Shown here: positions 17,712 through 26,024 of the stretch, in pieces
How the letters are laid out: each line of letters begins with the position of its first letter
Position numbering within the stretch: position 1 is the first letter of the stretch
Assembly: GCF_017876405.1 (NCBI RefSeq)
Contig: NZ_JAGINW010000001.1
Coordinates: 9,003,203 to 9,067,202, forward strand
Length of the DNA: 64,000 bases
Direction of reading: 5' to 3'
Source of the DNA: Kibdelosporangium banguiense
GTDB taxonomy: Bacteria; Actinomycetota; Actinomycetes; Mycobacteriales; Pseudonocardiaceae
Program-made: the position numbers and the translations under genes
The notes under the pieces: generated by a model
Database searches by the model: none
The model's input: the letters and a program-made list of their open reading frames with translations, nothing else
Told to the model about the DNA's origin: nothing

Positions 17712-18122
17712 ATGCCCAAACACGAAGTCGTCTCCCCCGACCTGGCTGTCCCCAATGGACACTTCGCCCAGGCCACCGTCGTCCCCGCCCGGGGACGCCT
17801 GCTCTTCGTCTCCGGCATGACCGCCCGCAACGCCACGGGCGACGTCACCGGCGTCGGCGACATCACGGCCCAGACCCACCAGGTGTGCCAGAACCTCGCG
17901 GCAGCCGTGAAGGCCGCAGGCGGCACGCTCGACGATATCGCCCGCGTCGACGTCTATGTCCGCAACATGGAGGACTTCGCCGCCATCCATTCCGTGCGCA
18001 GGCAGTACTTCACCGGTGTGGCACCTGCCTCCACCATGGTCGAAGTGTCCAAGTTCGTGAACAAGGACTACCTGATCGAGATCAACGCCATCGCCGTGCT
18101 GCCCGACGAGGACGAACGATGA
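17712..18122 (+). CDS. Rid-family (YjgF/YER057c/UK114) protein lacking the RidA arginine
   Basis: 136 aa. The Rid fold is clear: LFVSGMTARN, TAQTHQVCQNLAAAVKAAGG, and a C-terminal VEVSKFVNKDYLIEINAIAV. The arginine of canonical RidA (the PARS motif of the active site) is a serine here (PAST), so it is unlikely to be a general enamine/imine deaminase. Non-RidA Rid subfamilies are common in operons degrading nitrogenous aromatics, for example 2-aminomuconate deaminase. A role in hydrolysing an amino-muconate-like intermediate is an inference from context. Confidence 0.82.
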   Translation: MPKHEVVSPDLAVPNGHFAQATVVPARGRLLFVSGMTARNATGDVTGVGDITAQTHQVCQNLAAAVKAAGGTLDDIARVDVYVRNMEDFAAIHSVRRQYFTGVAPASTMVEVSKFVNKDYLIEINAIAVLPDEDER

Positions 18123-18988
18123 AACTCGCGACCGTCCTGCTGGACGGCAAGGAACTCCTCGCCGCGGTACGTCCCGAGGACAGCACTGCCGCGGTCATGC
18201 CGGGTTCGGTCGACGACATCGTCCGAGGCGGTTGCGTCGATTTCGATTTCGCCGAACGCCTCCCATTGAGTGCCGTGGAGTTGACCGCGCCATTGCGCCG
18301 GTTCAACCGCGACATCCTGTGCACCGGCTGGAACTACTGGGACCACTTCGACGAGTCGAAAGGCAAACGCGAAGGCCAGGACCCGGCCGAACGCCCCAAG
18401 CACCCCACGTTCTTCACCAAAGGCCCCGGCACCGTCATCGGCCCCTACGACGACATCGCCCACGACCCGGCGATCTCCACGAAGTGGGACTACGAAGCCG
18501 AAGTCGCACTCGTGATCGGCAAGGACGGCCGATCCATCCCCGAAGAACACGCCTGGGAGCACGTATTCGGCTTCTGCGTCGCCAACGACGTATCCCAGCG
18601 CGACCTTCAGCGCCGGCACGGCGGCCAATGGCTCAAAGGCAAGAGCATCGACGGCACAATGCCGCTCGGCCCCTGGATCACCACACTCGACGAGATCGAC
18701 GACCCGTATGACCTCACAATCCGCTGTGACGTCAACCGCGTGACCCTGCAACAGGCCTCGACCCGGCAAGTCGCGTTCCGGTTCGAGCGAATCATCGCCG
18801 AACTGAGCTGGGGCATGACCCTGCGAGCCGGCGACGTGATCCTCACCGGAACCCCCAGCGGAATCGGCAACGCCCGCGAGCCCCAGGTGTTCCTCCAGCC
18901 CGGCGACGAGGTGGTCACCGCGGTCAGTGGCCTCGGCGAACTCCGCAATCGCGTCCTGAACACCGTCAGTCTGTCGACTCCCTGGTGA
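18119..18988 (+). CDS. Fumarylacetoacetate hydrolase family protein
   Basis: 289 aa; the ATG overlaps the Rid stop. C-terminal FAH domain with the metal triad seen as KWDYEAEVALV (ExE), GFCVANDVSQRD (Asp), and LTGTPSGIG near the end. The family performs C-C bond hydrolysis, decarboxylation or hydration in meta-cleavage pathways. As last gene of the rightward operon it would carry out the terminal ring-fission product cleavage. It is followed by a strong hairpin terminator. Confidence 0.88.
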   Translation: MKLATVLLDGKELLAAVRPEDSTAAVMPGSVDDIVRGGCVDFDFAERLPLSAVELTAPLRRFNRDILCTGWNYWDHFDESKGKREGQDPAERPKHPTFFTKGPGTVIGPYDDIAHDPAISTKWDYEAEVALVIGKDGRSIPEEHAWEHVFGFCVANDVSQRDLQRRHGGQWLKGKSIDGTMPLGPWITTLDEIDDPYDLTIRCDVNRVTLQQASTRQVAFRFERIIAELSWGMTLRAGDVILTGTPSGIGNAREPQVFLQPGDEVVTAVSGLGELRNRVLNTVSLSTPW

Positions 18989-19010
18989 GTACTTCGCTTC
19001 ATCGGCGCTG

Positions 19011-19039
19011 GTGTGGTGCCGGACGCACCGGCACCACAC
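19011..19039. terminator. Bidirectional hairpin terminator
   Basis: Perfect 12-bp stem GTGTGGTGCCGG / CCGGCACCACAC with loop ACGCA. It lies between the convergent stops of the FAH gene (18988) and the secreted lectin gene (19048). There is no long T-run, as is usual for actinomycete terminators. Confidence 0.85.
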
Positions 19040-19047
19040 GAGGTGAA

Positions 19048-20649
19048 CTAAAGCGTGCCGTAGACCTGCATTTCGTAGAGGGAGTAGCCGTATGAAGTGC
19101 CTCGGGCGGTACCGTTCATGCGGACGTAGCGGCCCGTGCCGGAGAGGGCGGTGAGGTCGTCTGTGGCGCCGTTTCCGGTCGTGGTGGTGTAGATCGTCGT
19201 CCAGGTGTTGCCGTCCGGCGAGGTCTGGATGGTGTACGACTTGCCGTATGCGGCTTCCCAGCTGAGCTTGACCTGGGAGATGGTGGCGGTGCTGCCGAGG
19301 TCCACACGGATCCACTGTGGATCCGAGCCTTCTTTGCTGGCCCAACGGGTCGAGGTGAGGTTGCCGTCGAACGCGGCGCTCGCCGGGTAGCTGCCGGACT
19401 CAGTCGAGGACGCGGTCGCGGGCTTGCTCTGGGACAGCAGGGTCGGGTTGCCGCTTCCACCGACGGTCAAGGTGAAGGTGGCCGTGTGGGTCTTGCCGCC
19501 GGAGGTGCCGGTGATCGTGATCGGGTACGTCCCTGCCGGTGCGTCCGCCGTAGTCGCGACTCTGAACGTGGAGGAACCACCCGCAGTCACCGTGGCCGGG
19601 GTGAACGTCACGACCGCGCCCGGGGGAACGTTCGACGAGTCGAGACTGATCTCACCGGAGCCCGTGGTCGCCACAGTCGCCGTCACGGCACCGCCGCCGG
19701 TGATCGATCCGGACGCGGGGTTGACCGCCACGGAGAAATCGTTGGTGCCCGCGGGCGTGAACTGCCACTGGCTCGCGGTCCCGGAACAACTGGCCGCGGT
19801 GACGGCGCCACTGGCTGCCCGGAAGCACTTCTTGCCGGTCTGAATATCCGAAATGGTCAGACTGGGGTTGACCGACCACTGCTGGTTCGGCCCGGCCGTA
19901 CAGGTCTGCAGCACGATCTTGCTGCCCGACATGCCCAGGCAGAGTTTGTTGATCTCGAAGAAGGCGCCGTGGAACTTGAACTGCTGCGCGGCCGCGCCGG
20001 AGCAGGCCGCCAGCTTCATCTGCGTGCCAGGACTGGAACTATTGCCGGGATTCTCCATGCACTGGCCCGTGGAGACGTTCCTGTACGAGCCGAATGTGGT
20101 GTTCGGCTGTGCACCGCCGTAACATTCACCGGTGCCGGTGTTGAAGATCGGCGTGGGATCGTATGGTTCGTCGGACGGCGGGTCGACGACAACAGATTCC
20201 ATAACCGGTGTGCTGTCAGGGTTGTAGTGCGTCAGCGCGTCTTCGCAGTCGATGGCGGCCATCGGGTCGCCGCCCTTGCCGCCGAGCCACAGGTCGATGT
20301 GCCGCAGCCCCGGCCCTCCGTTCGGGCCTTCACCGTTCCAGTCCTCGCCGCACTCCTGGCAGGAGTCCTCCATGATGAAGTACTTGCGTACCCGGGGAAC
20401 CCACACCTTGGTGCCCGCGCGCAGCTCCGAAGTGGAGGTGGCGAACGTGATGGGGTCGGCGTAGGTGCCCTTGCCCCCGGCGGTGTTGTGGATCTGCGGG
20501 TAGGCGATGTCACCCCCGGGTGGCGTGTTGTCCCACCACCCGTAGAAGGTGAGGAACATCGGATAGGTGGTGGCGGCATTGGCCGGCACACCGGTGAAAA
20601 CGGACATCAGAACAAGAAGGACCACAGTGCACAACGCACGGCGTCTCAT
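19048..20649 (-). CDS. Secreted protein: novel N-terminal domain, ricin-type lectin, Ig-like linker, F5/8C (discoidin) domain
   Basis: 533 aa from the ATG at 20649 (GGAGG four bases upstream; ATG at 20652 also possible). Residues 1-25 are a Sec signal ending at ANA. Residues about 26-150 hold a cysteine-containing region (EDSCQECG) that looks like a small secreted barrel; I do not recognise its family with certainty. Residues about 155-300 form a ricin-B trefoil with repeated QQFKF/QQWSV/SQWQF strands. About 305-395 is an Ig-like or calx-type stretch with many G-T-S repeats. About 400-533 is a discoidin/F5-8C carbohydrate-binding domain (STRWASKEGSDPQWIRVDLG). It probably binds an extracellular polysaccharide; whether it is catalytic is unclear. 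Confidence 0.75.
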   Translation of the reverse strand: MRRRALCTVVLLVLMSVFTGVPANAATTYPMFLTFYGWWDNTPPGGDIAYPQIHNTAGGKGTYADPITFATSTSELRAGTKVWVPRVRKYFIMEDSCQECGEDWNGEGPNGGPGLRHIDLWLGGKGGDPMAAIDCEDALTHYNPDSTPVMESVVVDPPSDEPYDPTPIFNTGTGECYGGAQPNTTFGSYRNVSTGQCMENPGNSSSPGTQMKLAACSGAAAQQFKFHGAFFEINKLCLGMSGSKIVLQTCTAGPNQQWSVNPSLTISDIQTGKKCFRAASGAVTAASCSGTASQWQFTPAGTNDFSVAVNPASGSITGGGAVTATVATTGSGEISLDSSNVPPGAVVTFTPATVTAGGSSTFRVATTADAPAGTYPITITGTSGGKTHTATFTLTVGGSGNPTLLSQSKPATASSTESGSYPASAAFDGNLTSTRWASKEGSDPQWIRVDLGSTATISQVKLSWEAAYGKSYTIQTSPDGNTWTTIYTTTTGNGATDDLTALSGTGRYVRMNGTARGTSYGYSLYEMQVYGTL

Positions 20650-20726
20650 CATGCCTCCGCATGTGAAAGTACAGAGTGTCGCGGCGGCTGCGTACACCTT
20701 CCCGCCCAGCGCGGCACGGGTCAAGC

Positions 20727-20751
20727 TTTGTTAGGAACCTTTCCTGACAAA
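20727..20751. promoter_or_regulatory. Operator-like palindrome upstream of the secreted lectin gene
   Basis: TTTGTTAGGAA / TTCCTGACAAA, 10 of 11 positions symmetric around a 3-bp centre. It lies in the 153-bp divergent gap, 78 bp before the lectin start and 52 bp before the VOC start. The AGGAA-TTTCCT core looks like a repressor site for extracellular carbohydrate-active genes; the cognate regulator is unknown. Confidence 0.55.
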
Positions 20752-20802
20752 CTCCGGGCGTTGCCCGAAATGCCCGGAAGCCCGCCGCGGTACATTTCGT
20801 TG

Positions 20803-21195
20803 ATGCCGGAGATCAAGGTCAGGCTCGACCACTGCGTGATCGCGGTGAGCGACTGGGAGCGGTCGACGAACTTCTACCGGGACGTGCTGGGCGCGGAGGT
20901 GGTCGACCACCCCGATGGCCGCGTCGCATACAGGTTCGGCGACCAGCAACTCAACGTTCACGGACCAGGTCTGGACATCGGCCCGCTCGTGGCGAGTCCG
21001 CCGGTGGTTCCGGGCGGTAGCGATCTCTGCTTCACATGGCCAGGCACGGTCGATGAAGCCATGACCCACCTAAGCCGCCACCAAGTGCCTGCGGAGGAGG
21101 GACCAGTCGTCCGCTGGGGCGGGCGTGGCCGCGGTACAAGCATCTACTTCCGTGACCCGGACGGTTCTTTGCTGGAGCTGATCATCTACGGGTAG
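20803..21195 (+). CDS. VOC/glyoxalase-bleomycin resistance family protein
   Basis: 130 aa from the ATG at 20803; an in-frame ATG at 20770 is possible. Two beta-alpha-beta-beta-beta modules are visible: LDHCVIAVSDWERSTNFYRDVLG at the N-terminus and IYFRDPDGSLLEL at the C-terminus, the typical vicinal-oxygen-chelate signature. Metal ligands would be the early His and the last Glu. Function may be a lyase, a dioxygenase or drug binding; no neighbour fixes it. Confidence 0.8.
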   Translation: MPEIKVRLDHCVIAVSDWERSTNFYRDVLGAEVVDHPDGRVAYRFGDQQLNVHGPGLDIGPLVASPPVVPGGSDLCFTWPGTVDEAMTHLSRHQVPAEEGPVVRWGGRGRGTSIYFRDPDGSLLELIIYG

Positions 21196-21219
21196 CAACA
21201 GATCGGATCCGGCGATCCG

Positions 21220-22053
21220 TCATCCGGTTTCCGGCGCGGGCTTCACCAGCACAGCACGGGTGTAGAGCAGGTCGAAGCCCTGGCGTTGGGCGTTCTGTTG
21301 CGACTTGGAGCCTGGCTGGGTCGTGATCACGGCGATGTCGCAACCTTCGGCCGCCAGATCAGCCAGCCGGGCGGACAACAGCGCGGTCTGCACTCCCTTG
21401 CGCCGATGCTTGGGCACGGTCGCCGCGCCCGTGAGCTGTGCGACGCCGTTGTCACCTCGACAACTCGCCGCACCCGCGAGCTCGCCTTCGTACAACGCCA
21501 CATAGCGCCGCACCCCAGCTGCCGCGACCAGGTCACGCATGGCGTTCGCGAGGATCTCGCGCGGGAATTCCTCGTGCGACGGCACTCCCTGATTGTCCGG
21601 ACTGGCGAATCCCTCGACCACGGTGTCCAGCCAGGACTCGAAATCCTCGTCCGTGCGGCGAACCTCCACCCCCGCCGGGTCGACGCGCTCGTAGCCACCG
21701 TCCAGCGCCAGGCCCAGGACATTCTCAAACGACACCAGCCGATAACCGCGGGCGGTGAGCAGCGCCGGGATCCCCGGATCGCCCAGATGCGCGAGCTCCA
21801 CCTGGACCGGGATGTCGCCGAACGCCAGCTCGATCTCCTCGACGTCCTTCTCAGTCGGCACCCCCGCGAACCCCAGGCCAGCCACCTTGTTCAGCGGCGA
21901 CCCCTCCTCCGCCACGCTCGCCACACCCCCGGCGACCGGCAACAGCAGGCCACGCGCTCCCCTGCCCCGGGCAGCCTCGCAGCCTGCGCTGATCAGCCGC
22001 ACCTCCGCCTGCTCGATCCGCTCAGCCAGCCCGGTGTCACAGAACAACGACAC
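21220..22053 (-). CDS. GNAT-family N-acetyltransferase
   Basis: 277 aa from a GTG at 22053 with GGGGA five bases upstream; an upstream TTG at 22074 is less likely. The C-terminal half has the acetyl-CoA binding signature AATVPKHRRKGVQTALL followed by QNAQRQGFDLLYTR. The N-terminal half is a degenerate GNAT-like or substrate-binding module. It is 30 bases after the MarR gene, so it is probably in the NmrA-MarR-GNAT transcript. Confidence 0.75.
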   Translation of the reverse strand: MSLFCDTGLAERIEQAEVRLISAGCEAARGRGARGLLLPVAGGVASVAEEGSPLNKVAGLGFAGVPTEKDVEEIELAFGDIPVQVELAHLGDPGIPALLTARGYRLVSFENVLGLALDGGYERVDPAGVEVRRTDEDFESWLDTVVEGFASPDNQGVPSHEEFPREILANAMRDLVAAAGVRRYVALYEGELAGAASCRGDNGVAQLTGAATVPKHRRKGVQTALLSARLADLAAEGCDIAVITTQPGSKSQQNAQRQGFDLLYTRAVLVKPAPETG

Positions 22054-22083
22054 GCGTGTCCCCTTTCCTGTCAAAGAATTGCA

Positions 22084-22557
22084 TCAACGTCCGTTCCAGG
22101 TACGGATGCGATGGGCCTGCTGTTGCTGTAGCTCGACTTGTTCCCGCACGAAGCCGGTGAGCAGTTTCAGTTGCGCGGACGTGTATCGGTCGAGTTGGGT
22201 CTGCGCCTCGGCGATGGTCTGGCCCCACACTTGTTCGGCGAGATGCCGTGCTTTGTCGGAAGCCGCGATGATGATCCTGCGACGGTCTCGTTGGTCGGGC
22301 GCGCGCTCGGCGAAACCCGCCTCCCGCAAGCGGTCGACTGCGAAGGTCAGCGCCCCCGGTTTCAGCCCGGCCGTTTCGGCAAGCTCGCCTGCTGTCATCG
22401 GGCCACGGGTGATCAGGCATGACAGGCAGCGCGCGTCGGTGCGGTTGAGGCCGAGACTGTCGCTGATGGCCTGGTCGGCGACATCGGAGGCGTTCTGCAG
22501 GTCGGTGACGGCCAGCATCAGCTCGTCGATCAGCTTCTGCTTGGGGGGATTCGCCAA
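22084..22557 (-). CDS. MarR-family transcriptional regulator
   Basis: 157 aa. Winged-helix core at about residues 40-105: TDARCLSCLITRGPMTAGELAETAG, then a DRRRIIIAASDKA wing with the family's conserved DxRxxxv pattern (DQRDRRR). It lies 45 bp downstream of the NAD(P)-binding protein gene on the same strand. It probably controls that operon or the nearby MFS exporter in response to a phenolic or drug ligand. Confidence 0.88.
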   Translation of the reverse strand: MANPPKQKLIDELMLAVTDLQNASDVADQAISDSLGLNRTDARCLSCLITRGPMTAGELAETAGLKPGALTFAVDRLREAGFAERAPDQRDRRRIIIAASDKARHLAEQVWGQTIAEAQTQLDRYTSAQLKLLTGFVREQVELQQQQAHRIRTWNGR

Positions 22558-22602
22558 CGGGACCTACCTCGTCATTGATGTCTACCGACCATCATTATGT
22601 GG

Positions 22603-23439
22603 CTACCGGAAGTCGGCAGCGTGCTCGGTGGCCCATTCAGCGAACGTACGCGGTGGCCGGCCGGTCACTTCCTGCACCGCGTGCGTGACACCGACCGGGT
22701 GGGTGACGGCTGCGGCGAGCTGTCCGAGCACCGCGTCCACGATCGCCGGTGGCGCATAGCGGATCATCTCCTCGCGGGCTTGGACTGCGGGCATCTCCTC
22801 GAAGCGCAGCTTCCGGCCGATCGCGGCACCGATGAGGTCAAGCTGGTCGGCGTGGCTCAAGGTCTGCGGCCCGCTCAGCTGGTACGCCACCGCGGCATGC
22901 CCGTCATCGGTCAACGCCTGGACCGCGATAGCCGCGATGTCACGCTCATGGATCGGAGAGGTGCGCGCTTGACCGTACGGCGCGCGTACCACGTCGCCAG
23001 CCTGGATCTGCGGTGCCCAGTGCAGGCTGTTGCCGGCGAACTCGTTGGGGCGCAAGAACGTCCATTCCAGGCCCGACGACCGGATCACATGCTCGAACCG
23101 CGCATGGCGCTCGGCGACCGCGTCATGTTGCCGGGCAACGTCGTCTCGCACGTCGCCGGTGGACAACAGCACGATGCGACGAACACCGGCCTGCTTGGCG
23201 AGGTTGACGAACTGCTCGGGGGCATCGCCCATCGCGACCAGGTAGACAGCGTCGACACCCTGCACTGCGACCGCCAGCTCGTCCGGCCTGGCCAGATCGC
23301 CGTGCACGACTTCGGCGGCGTCCGGTAGCACGGCGGTCTCCGGATTCCTGGTGAGCGCGCGTACGGAGTGACCTTCGGCGAGAAGCCCGGCGACGACGTG
23401 CCGCCCGACACTGCCGGTGGCTCCGGTGACAAGGAACAT
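22603..23439 (-). CDS. NmrA/SDR-a5-like NAD(P)-binding protein
   Basis: 278 aa. The N-terminal FLVTGATGSVGRHVV Rossmann motif and later STGDVRDD, LRPNEFAGN and GPQTLSHADQ segments match the NmrA-like atypical SDRs (QorB-type quinone oxidoreductase or redox sensors). The canonical YxxxK is missing, as usual for the subgroup. Its ribosome site GGAG lies inside the right arm of the 39-bp palindrome immediately upstream. Confidence 0.8.
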   Translation of the reverse strand: MFLVTGATGSVGRHVVAGLLAEGHSVRALTRNPETAVLPDAAEVVHGDLARPDELAVAVQGVDAVYLVAMGDAPEQFVNLAKQAGVRRIVLLSTGDVRDDVARQHDAVAERHARFEHVIRSSGLEWTFLRPNEFAGNSLHWAPQIQAGDVVRAPYGQARTSPIHERDIAAIAVQALTDDGHAAVAYQLSGPQTLSHADQLDLIGAAIGRKLRFEEMPAVQAREEMIRYAPPAIVDAVLGQLAAAVTHPVGVTHAVQEVTGRPPRTFAEWATEHAADFR

Positions 23440-23441
23440 GA

Positions 23442-23480
23442 CTTACTCCAAACTCTGGATAGTCCAACTTTTGGAGTAAG
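23442..23480. promoter_or_regulatory. 39-bp palindrome overlapping the ribosome site of the NmrA-like gene
   Basis: Outer arms CTTACTCCAAA (23442-23452) and TTTGGAGTAAG (23470-23480) are perfectly complementary. An inner TGGA-TAG-TCCA pair shares the same centre (23461). The end of the palindrome is two bases from the ATG, so a bound regulator, or an RNA hairpin, would hide the GGAG ribosome site. The TACT...AGTA pattern resembles HxlR-family operators. Confidence 0.7.
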
Positions 23481-23524
23481 CGTACACCTCGAGCGGCATG
23501 CCACGCGTGGGCATCGAAGGGCCC

Positions 23525-24391
23525 TCAGTCCGCGAGGGACACGTCCATTTCCTCGGCCAGGTATTTGATGACGGACCAGGTGTGTGCGTCCTGCGGGGTG
23601 TTCACCTGGATGGTCAGGCCAGGCACAGCTGACACTGCCAGCTCCTGCCCGGAAAAAGTGACTCGGCCGAATTCGGGGAGCTCGAAAATGCGGTGGCGGA
23701 CGGCGGGTTCGGCGACCTCGTGCCGTGCCCACAGCCGCGCGAACTCCTCGTTGGTCTCCTGCAGCCGGCGGATGTCCTCTTCCCAGTCCGGGTCGCCGAC
23801 GTGGCGGGCGTACTCGGCGCGCATCCGGGCGACCATGTGCGCGATCTCGGCGTCGTAGTTGACGTACCAGCAACGTGCCATCGGCTCGGTCACGCAGCAC
23901 CACAACACGTTTCGGTGCACGCACGTGCCGGTTGCGGTGTGCCAGTCGCGGAAGAGCGCTCGGTACACGTCATTGGCCACGAAGACATCGAACCGGCCGT
24001 TGACCAGGGTGGCGGGCAGTGGCTGCAACGATTGCAGCAGCACTTTCGTGGCCGGCGGGAGGTTTGTGCCGTGTTCCCGGTCGCGTCGTGGCGTGGCCTC
24101 GGCCAATTCGTAGAGGTGCCGACGCTCGGCGCGGTCCAGTTTCAGGGTGCGGGCCACCGCGTCCAGGACCTGGATGCTGGCGTTGATCGGCCGTCCCTGC
24201 TCAAGCCAGGTGTACCAGGTGATGCCGACTCCGGCGAGCAGTGCGACCTCCTCGCGGCGCAGACCCGCGGTGCGCCGCCGCTCTCCCGGCGGCAGGCCGA
24301 CGTCCTCCGGGCGGAGCTGGGCGCGGCGCGTCTTCAGGAAGGCGCCCAGTTCGCTGCGCCTGCGTCCGTCGGCGGTGTCGAATGTGGCCAC
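23525..24391 (-). CDS. MmyB-like XRE regulator
   Basis: 288 aa. The N-terminal helix-turn-helix (residues about 14-85) contains RTAGLRREEVALLAGVG, TWYTWLEQGR and the EAHLYELA-like AERRHLYELAEA. The C-terminal two-thirds is the MmyB-like ligand-binding domain with RFDVFVANDVYRALF. Divergent from the MFS gene over a 101-bp gap, so it probably controls that exporter and perhaps the palindrome-bearing gene downstream of it. Confidence 0.9.
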   Translation of the reverse strand: MATFDTADGRRRSELGAFLKTRRAQLRPEDVGLPPGERRRTAGLRREEVALLAGVGITWYTWLEQGRPINASIQVLDAVARTLKLDRAERRHLYELAEATPRRDREHGTNLPPATKVLLQSLQPLPATLVNGRFDVFVANDVYRALFRDWHTATGTCVHRNVLWCCVTEPMARCWYVNYDAEIAHMVARMRAEYARHVGDPDWEEDIRRLQETNEEFARLWARHEVAEPAVRHRIFELPEFGRVTFSGQELAVSAVPGLTIQVNTPQDAHTWSVIKYLAEEMDVSLAD

Positions 24392-24492
24392 ACCCCATCA
24401 TCCCCTAGTTCCGGTCGCCGAGAGGGGTAGTGGTAGTACCAGCACCAGAGGGCACTCGGTGCGATCTGTCCGGCCGCCCGAAGGTGGTCGGC

Positions 24493-25902
24493 ATGACAAT
24501 GAATTCGGCTGCGACCGCTCAGGCACCGGGCGGTGAGCGGCAGCGTTGGCTGATGCTGATCGTGCTGCTGACCGGGCAGTTCATGGCTTTGCTTGCCGTG
24601 ACGGTCGTGAATGTCGCGATCCCGTCGATCCAGCAGGACTTGCACACATCCGGCTCGACGTCCCAGCTCATAGTCGCCGGGTACACGTTGACCTACGCGA
24701 TGTTCCTGATCACCGGCGCGCGGCTCGGGGAGCTGTACGGCCGGCGGCGGATCTTTCTCATCGGCGTGATCGGCTTCACGATCACCTCGCTGCTCAGCGG
24801 CCTGGCCCCGTCCGCGGGCGTGCTGGTGGCCGCGCGGTTGGTCAACGGCGTCGGCGCGGCGCTGATGATGCCGCAGATCATGACCACCATCCAGACCCAG
24901 TTCGCGGCCCAGGCGCGCGCCAAGGCACTGTCGGCATATGCCGCAGTGATCGCGGTGGGCGGCGTGTGCGGCACGGTGATCGGCGGTCTGCTGGTCAGCG
25001 CGGACCTGCTGCACAGCGGTTGGCGGCCGGTGTTCCTGGTGAACGTGCCGATCGGCATCGTGGTCGCGGCGCTGGTGCCGAAGCTGGTGCCGCCTGACGA
25101 GCCCGCCCCGGCGCGCCGGCTGGACCTGGTCGGTCTGGCTGTCTCGATGCCTGCGGTGTGCCTGATTGTGCTGCCGCTGGTGCTCGGCCACGAGTTGCAC
25201 TGGCCGGCTTGGACGTTCGTCAGCCTGGTGGCAGGTGCACTGCTCGCGGCGCTGTTCGTGGTGGTGGAGCGGCGAATCGAGCATCCACTGATGAATCTGG
25301 CCGTGCTGCGCGTGCCCGGGGCGGCGTCCGGGCTGGCGACACTGGCAGCCGGAATGATCGCGTACGGCGGATTCCTGTTCACCACGTCAGTACACCTGCA
25401 GATCCAGCTCGGCGACAGTCCACTGAGGACCGGCCTGACGTTCGCCCCGTCCGGTGTGCTGTTCGGCCTGTGCGGCTATTACTGGCGCCGCCTGCCCGCC
25501 CGCAGCCATCACCTGCTGGTGCCGATCGGCTTCGCGGTGGGCGCTGCGGGCTACCTGATCACCGCGATCCTGCTCGCCGACCGGCCGTCGAGCCTCGTCA
25601 TCGCAGCCAGTCTGCTGGTGTTCGCGGTCGGTGTCGGCACCGCGTTCGGCCCGCTGATGACCCACACCCTGGTCAACGTCCCGGCCACGTCGGCGGCGGA
25701 CGCCAGCGGCCTGGTGACCACCACGCTCCAACTGGGCCAGGTGGTCGGCGTCGCGATCTTCGGCAGCCTCTACCTGACCCTCACCACCCAGGCGATCACC
25801 ACCACCTTGTCATGGATCGCCGCACTGACCGCCGTCGGCGCGATCGTCGCCATCGCACTGGCCCGAACCACATGGCGCGCCACCCGGCAGACCGGCGACT
25901 GA
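24493..25902 (+). CDS. MFS drug exporter, DHA2/EmrB-QacA family
   Basis: 469 aa. The ATG at 24493 has AAGGTGG upstream. About 14 hydrophobic segments are visible. Motif A is seen as GELYGRRRIFLIG at about residues 77-89, the N-terminal segment includes VVNVAIPSIQQDL, and motif C-like glycine-rich sequence occurs in segment five. It should export a toxic compound or antibiotic by proton antiport. Divergent MmyB-like gene and downstream LacI gene flank it. Confidence 0.88.
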   Translation: MTMNSAATAQAPGGERQRWLMLIVLLTGQFMALLAVTVVNVAIPSIQQDLHTSGSTSQLIVAGYTLTYAMFLITGARLGELYGRRRIFLIGVIGFTITSLLSGLAPSAGVLVAARLVNGVGAALMMPQIMTTIQTQFAAQARAKALSAYAAVIAVGGVCGTVIGGLLVSADLLHSGWRPVFLVNVPIGIVVAALVPKLVPPDEPAPARRLDLVGLAVSMPAVCLIVLPLVLGHELHWPAWTFVSLVAGALLAALFVVVERRIEHPLMNLAVLRVPGAASGLATLAAGMIAYGGFLFTTSVHLQIQLGDSPLRTGLTFAPSGVLFGLCGYYWRRLPARSHHLLVPIGFAVGAAGYLITAILLADRPSSLVIAASLLVFAVGVGTAFGPLMTHTLVNVPATSAADASGLVTTTLQLGQVVGVAIFGSLYLTLTTQAITTTLSWIAALTAVGAIVAIALARTTWRATRQTGD

Positions 25903-25949
25903 ACTTCCACATAGGATTGCGCCGCGGTCGGCCCCGAGCACGCACCGTT

Positions 25950-25966
25950 TGCCAAACGTGTTGGCA
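25950..25966 (+). promoter_or_regulatory. LacI-type operator candidate
   Basis: TGCCAA-ACGTG-TTGGCA, 6-bp perfect arms, 58 bp upstream of the LacI TTG start. LacI members often repress themselves at such sites. The centre is not symmetric, so this is a candidate only. Confidence 0.45.
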
Positions 25967-26024
25967 CACAGCGGTGTTACGCTGCACAGTCGCACATGTC
26001 GAGGATGACGCCGGAGGTTGCCCG

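Noticed and set aside
2815..18988. Known indole (iif) or indole-acetate (iac) operon
   Set aside because: The StyA/StyB pair and AraC gene resemble iif, but the molybdenum hydroxylase, FAH, Rid and cupin genes do not belong to it and order differs.
19486..20802. Long open frame upstream of the VOC gene in its own frame
   Set aside because: It runs through the complement of the lectin gene; the VOC fold begins only at 20803.
21204..21219. CGGATC-CGGC-GATCCG as a terminator between VOC and GNAT genes
   Set aside because: Only a 6-bp stem, too weak to call with confidence, though its place between convergent genes is suitable.
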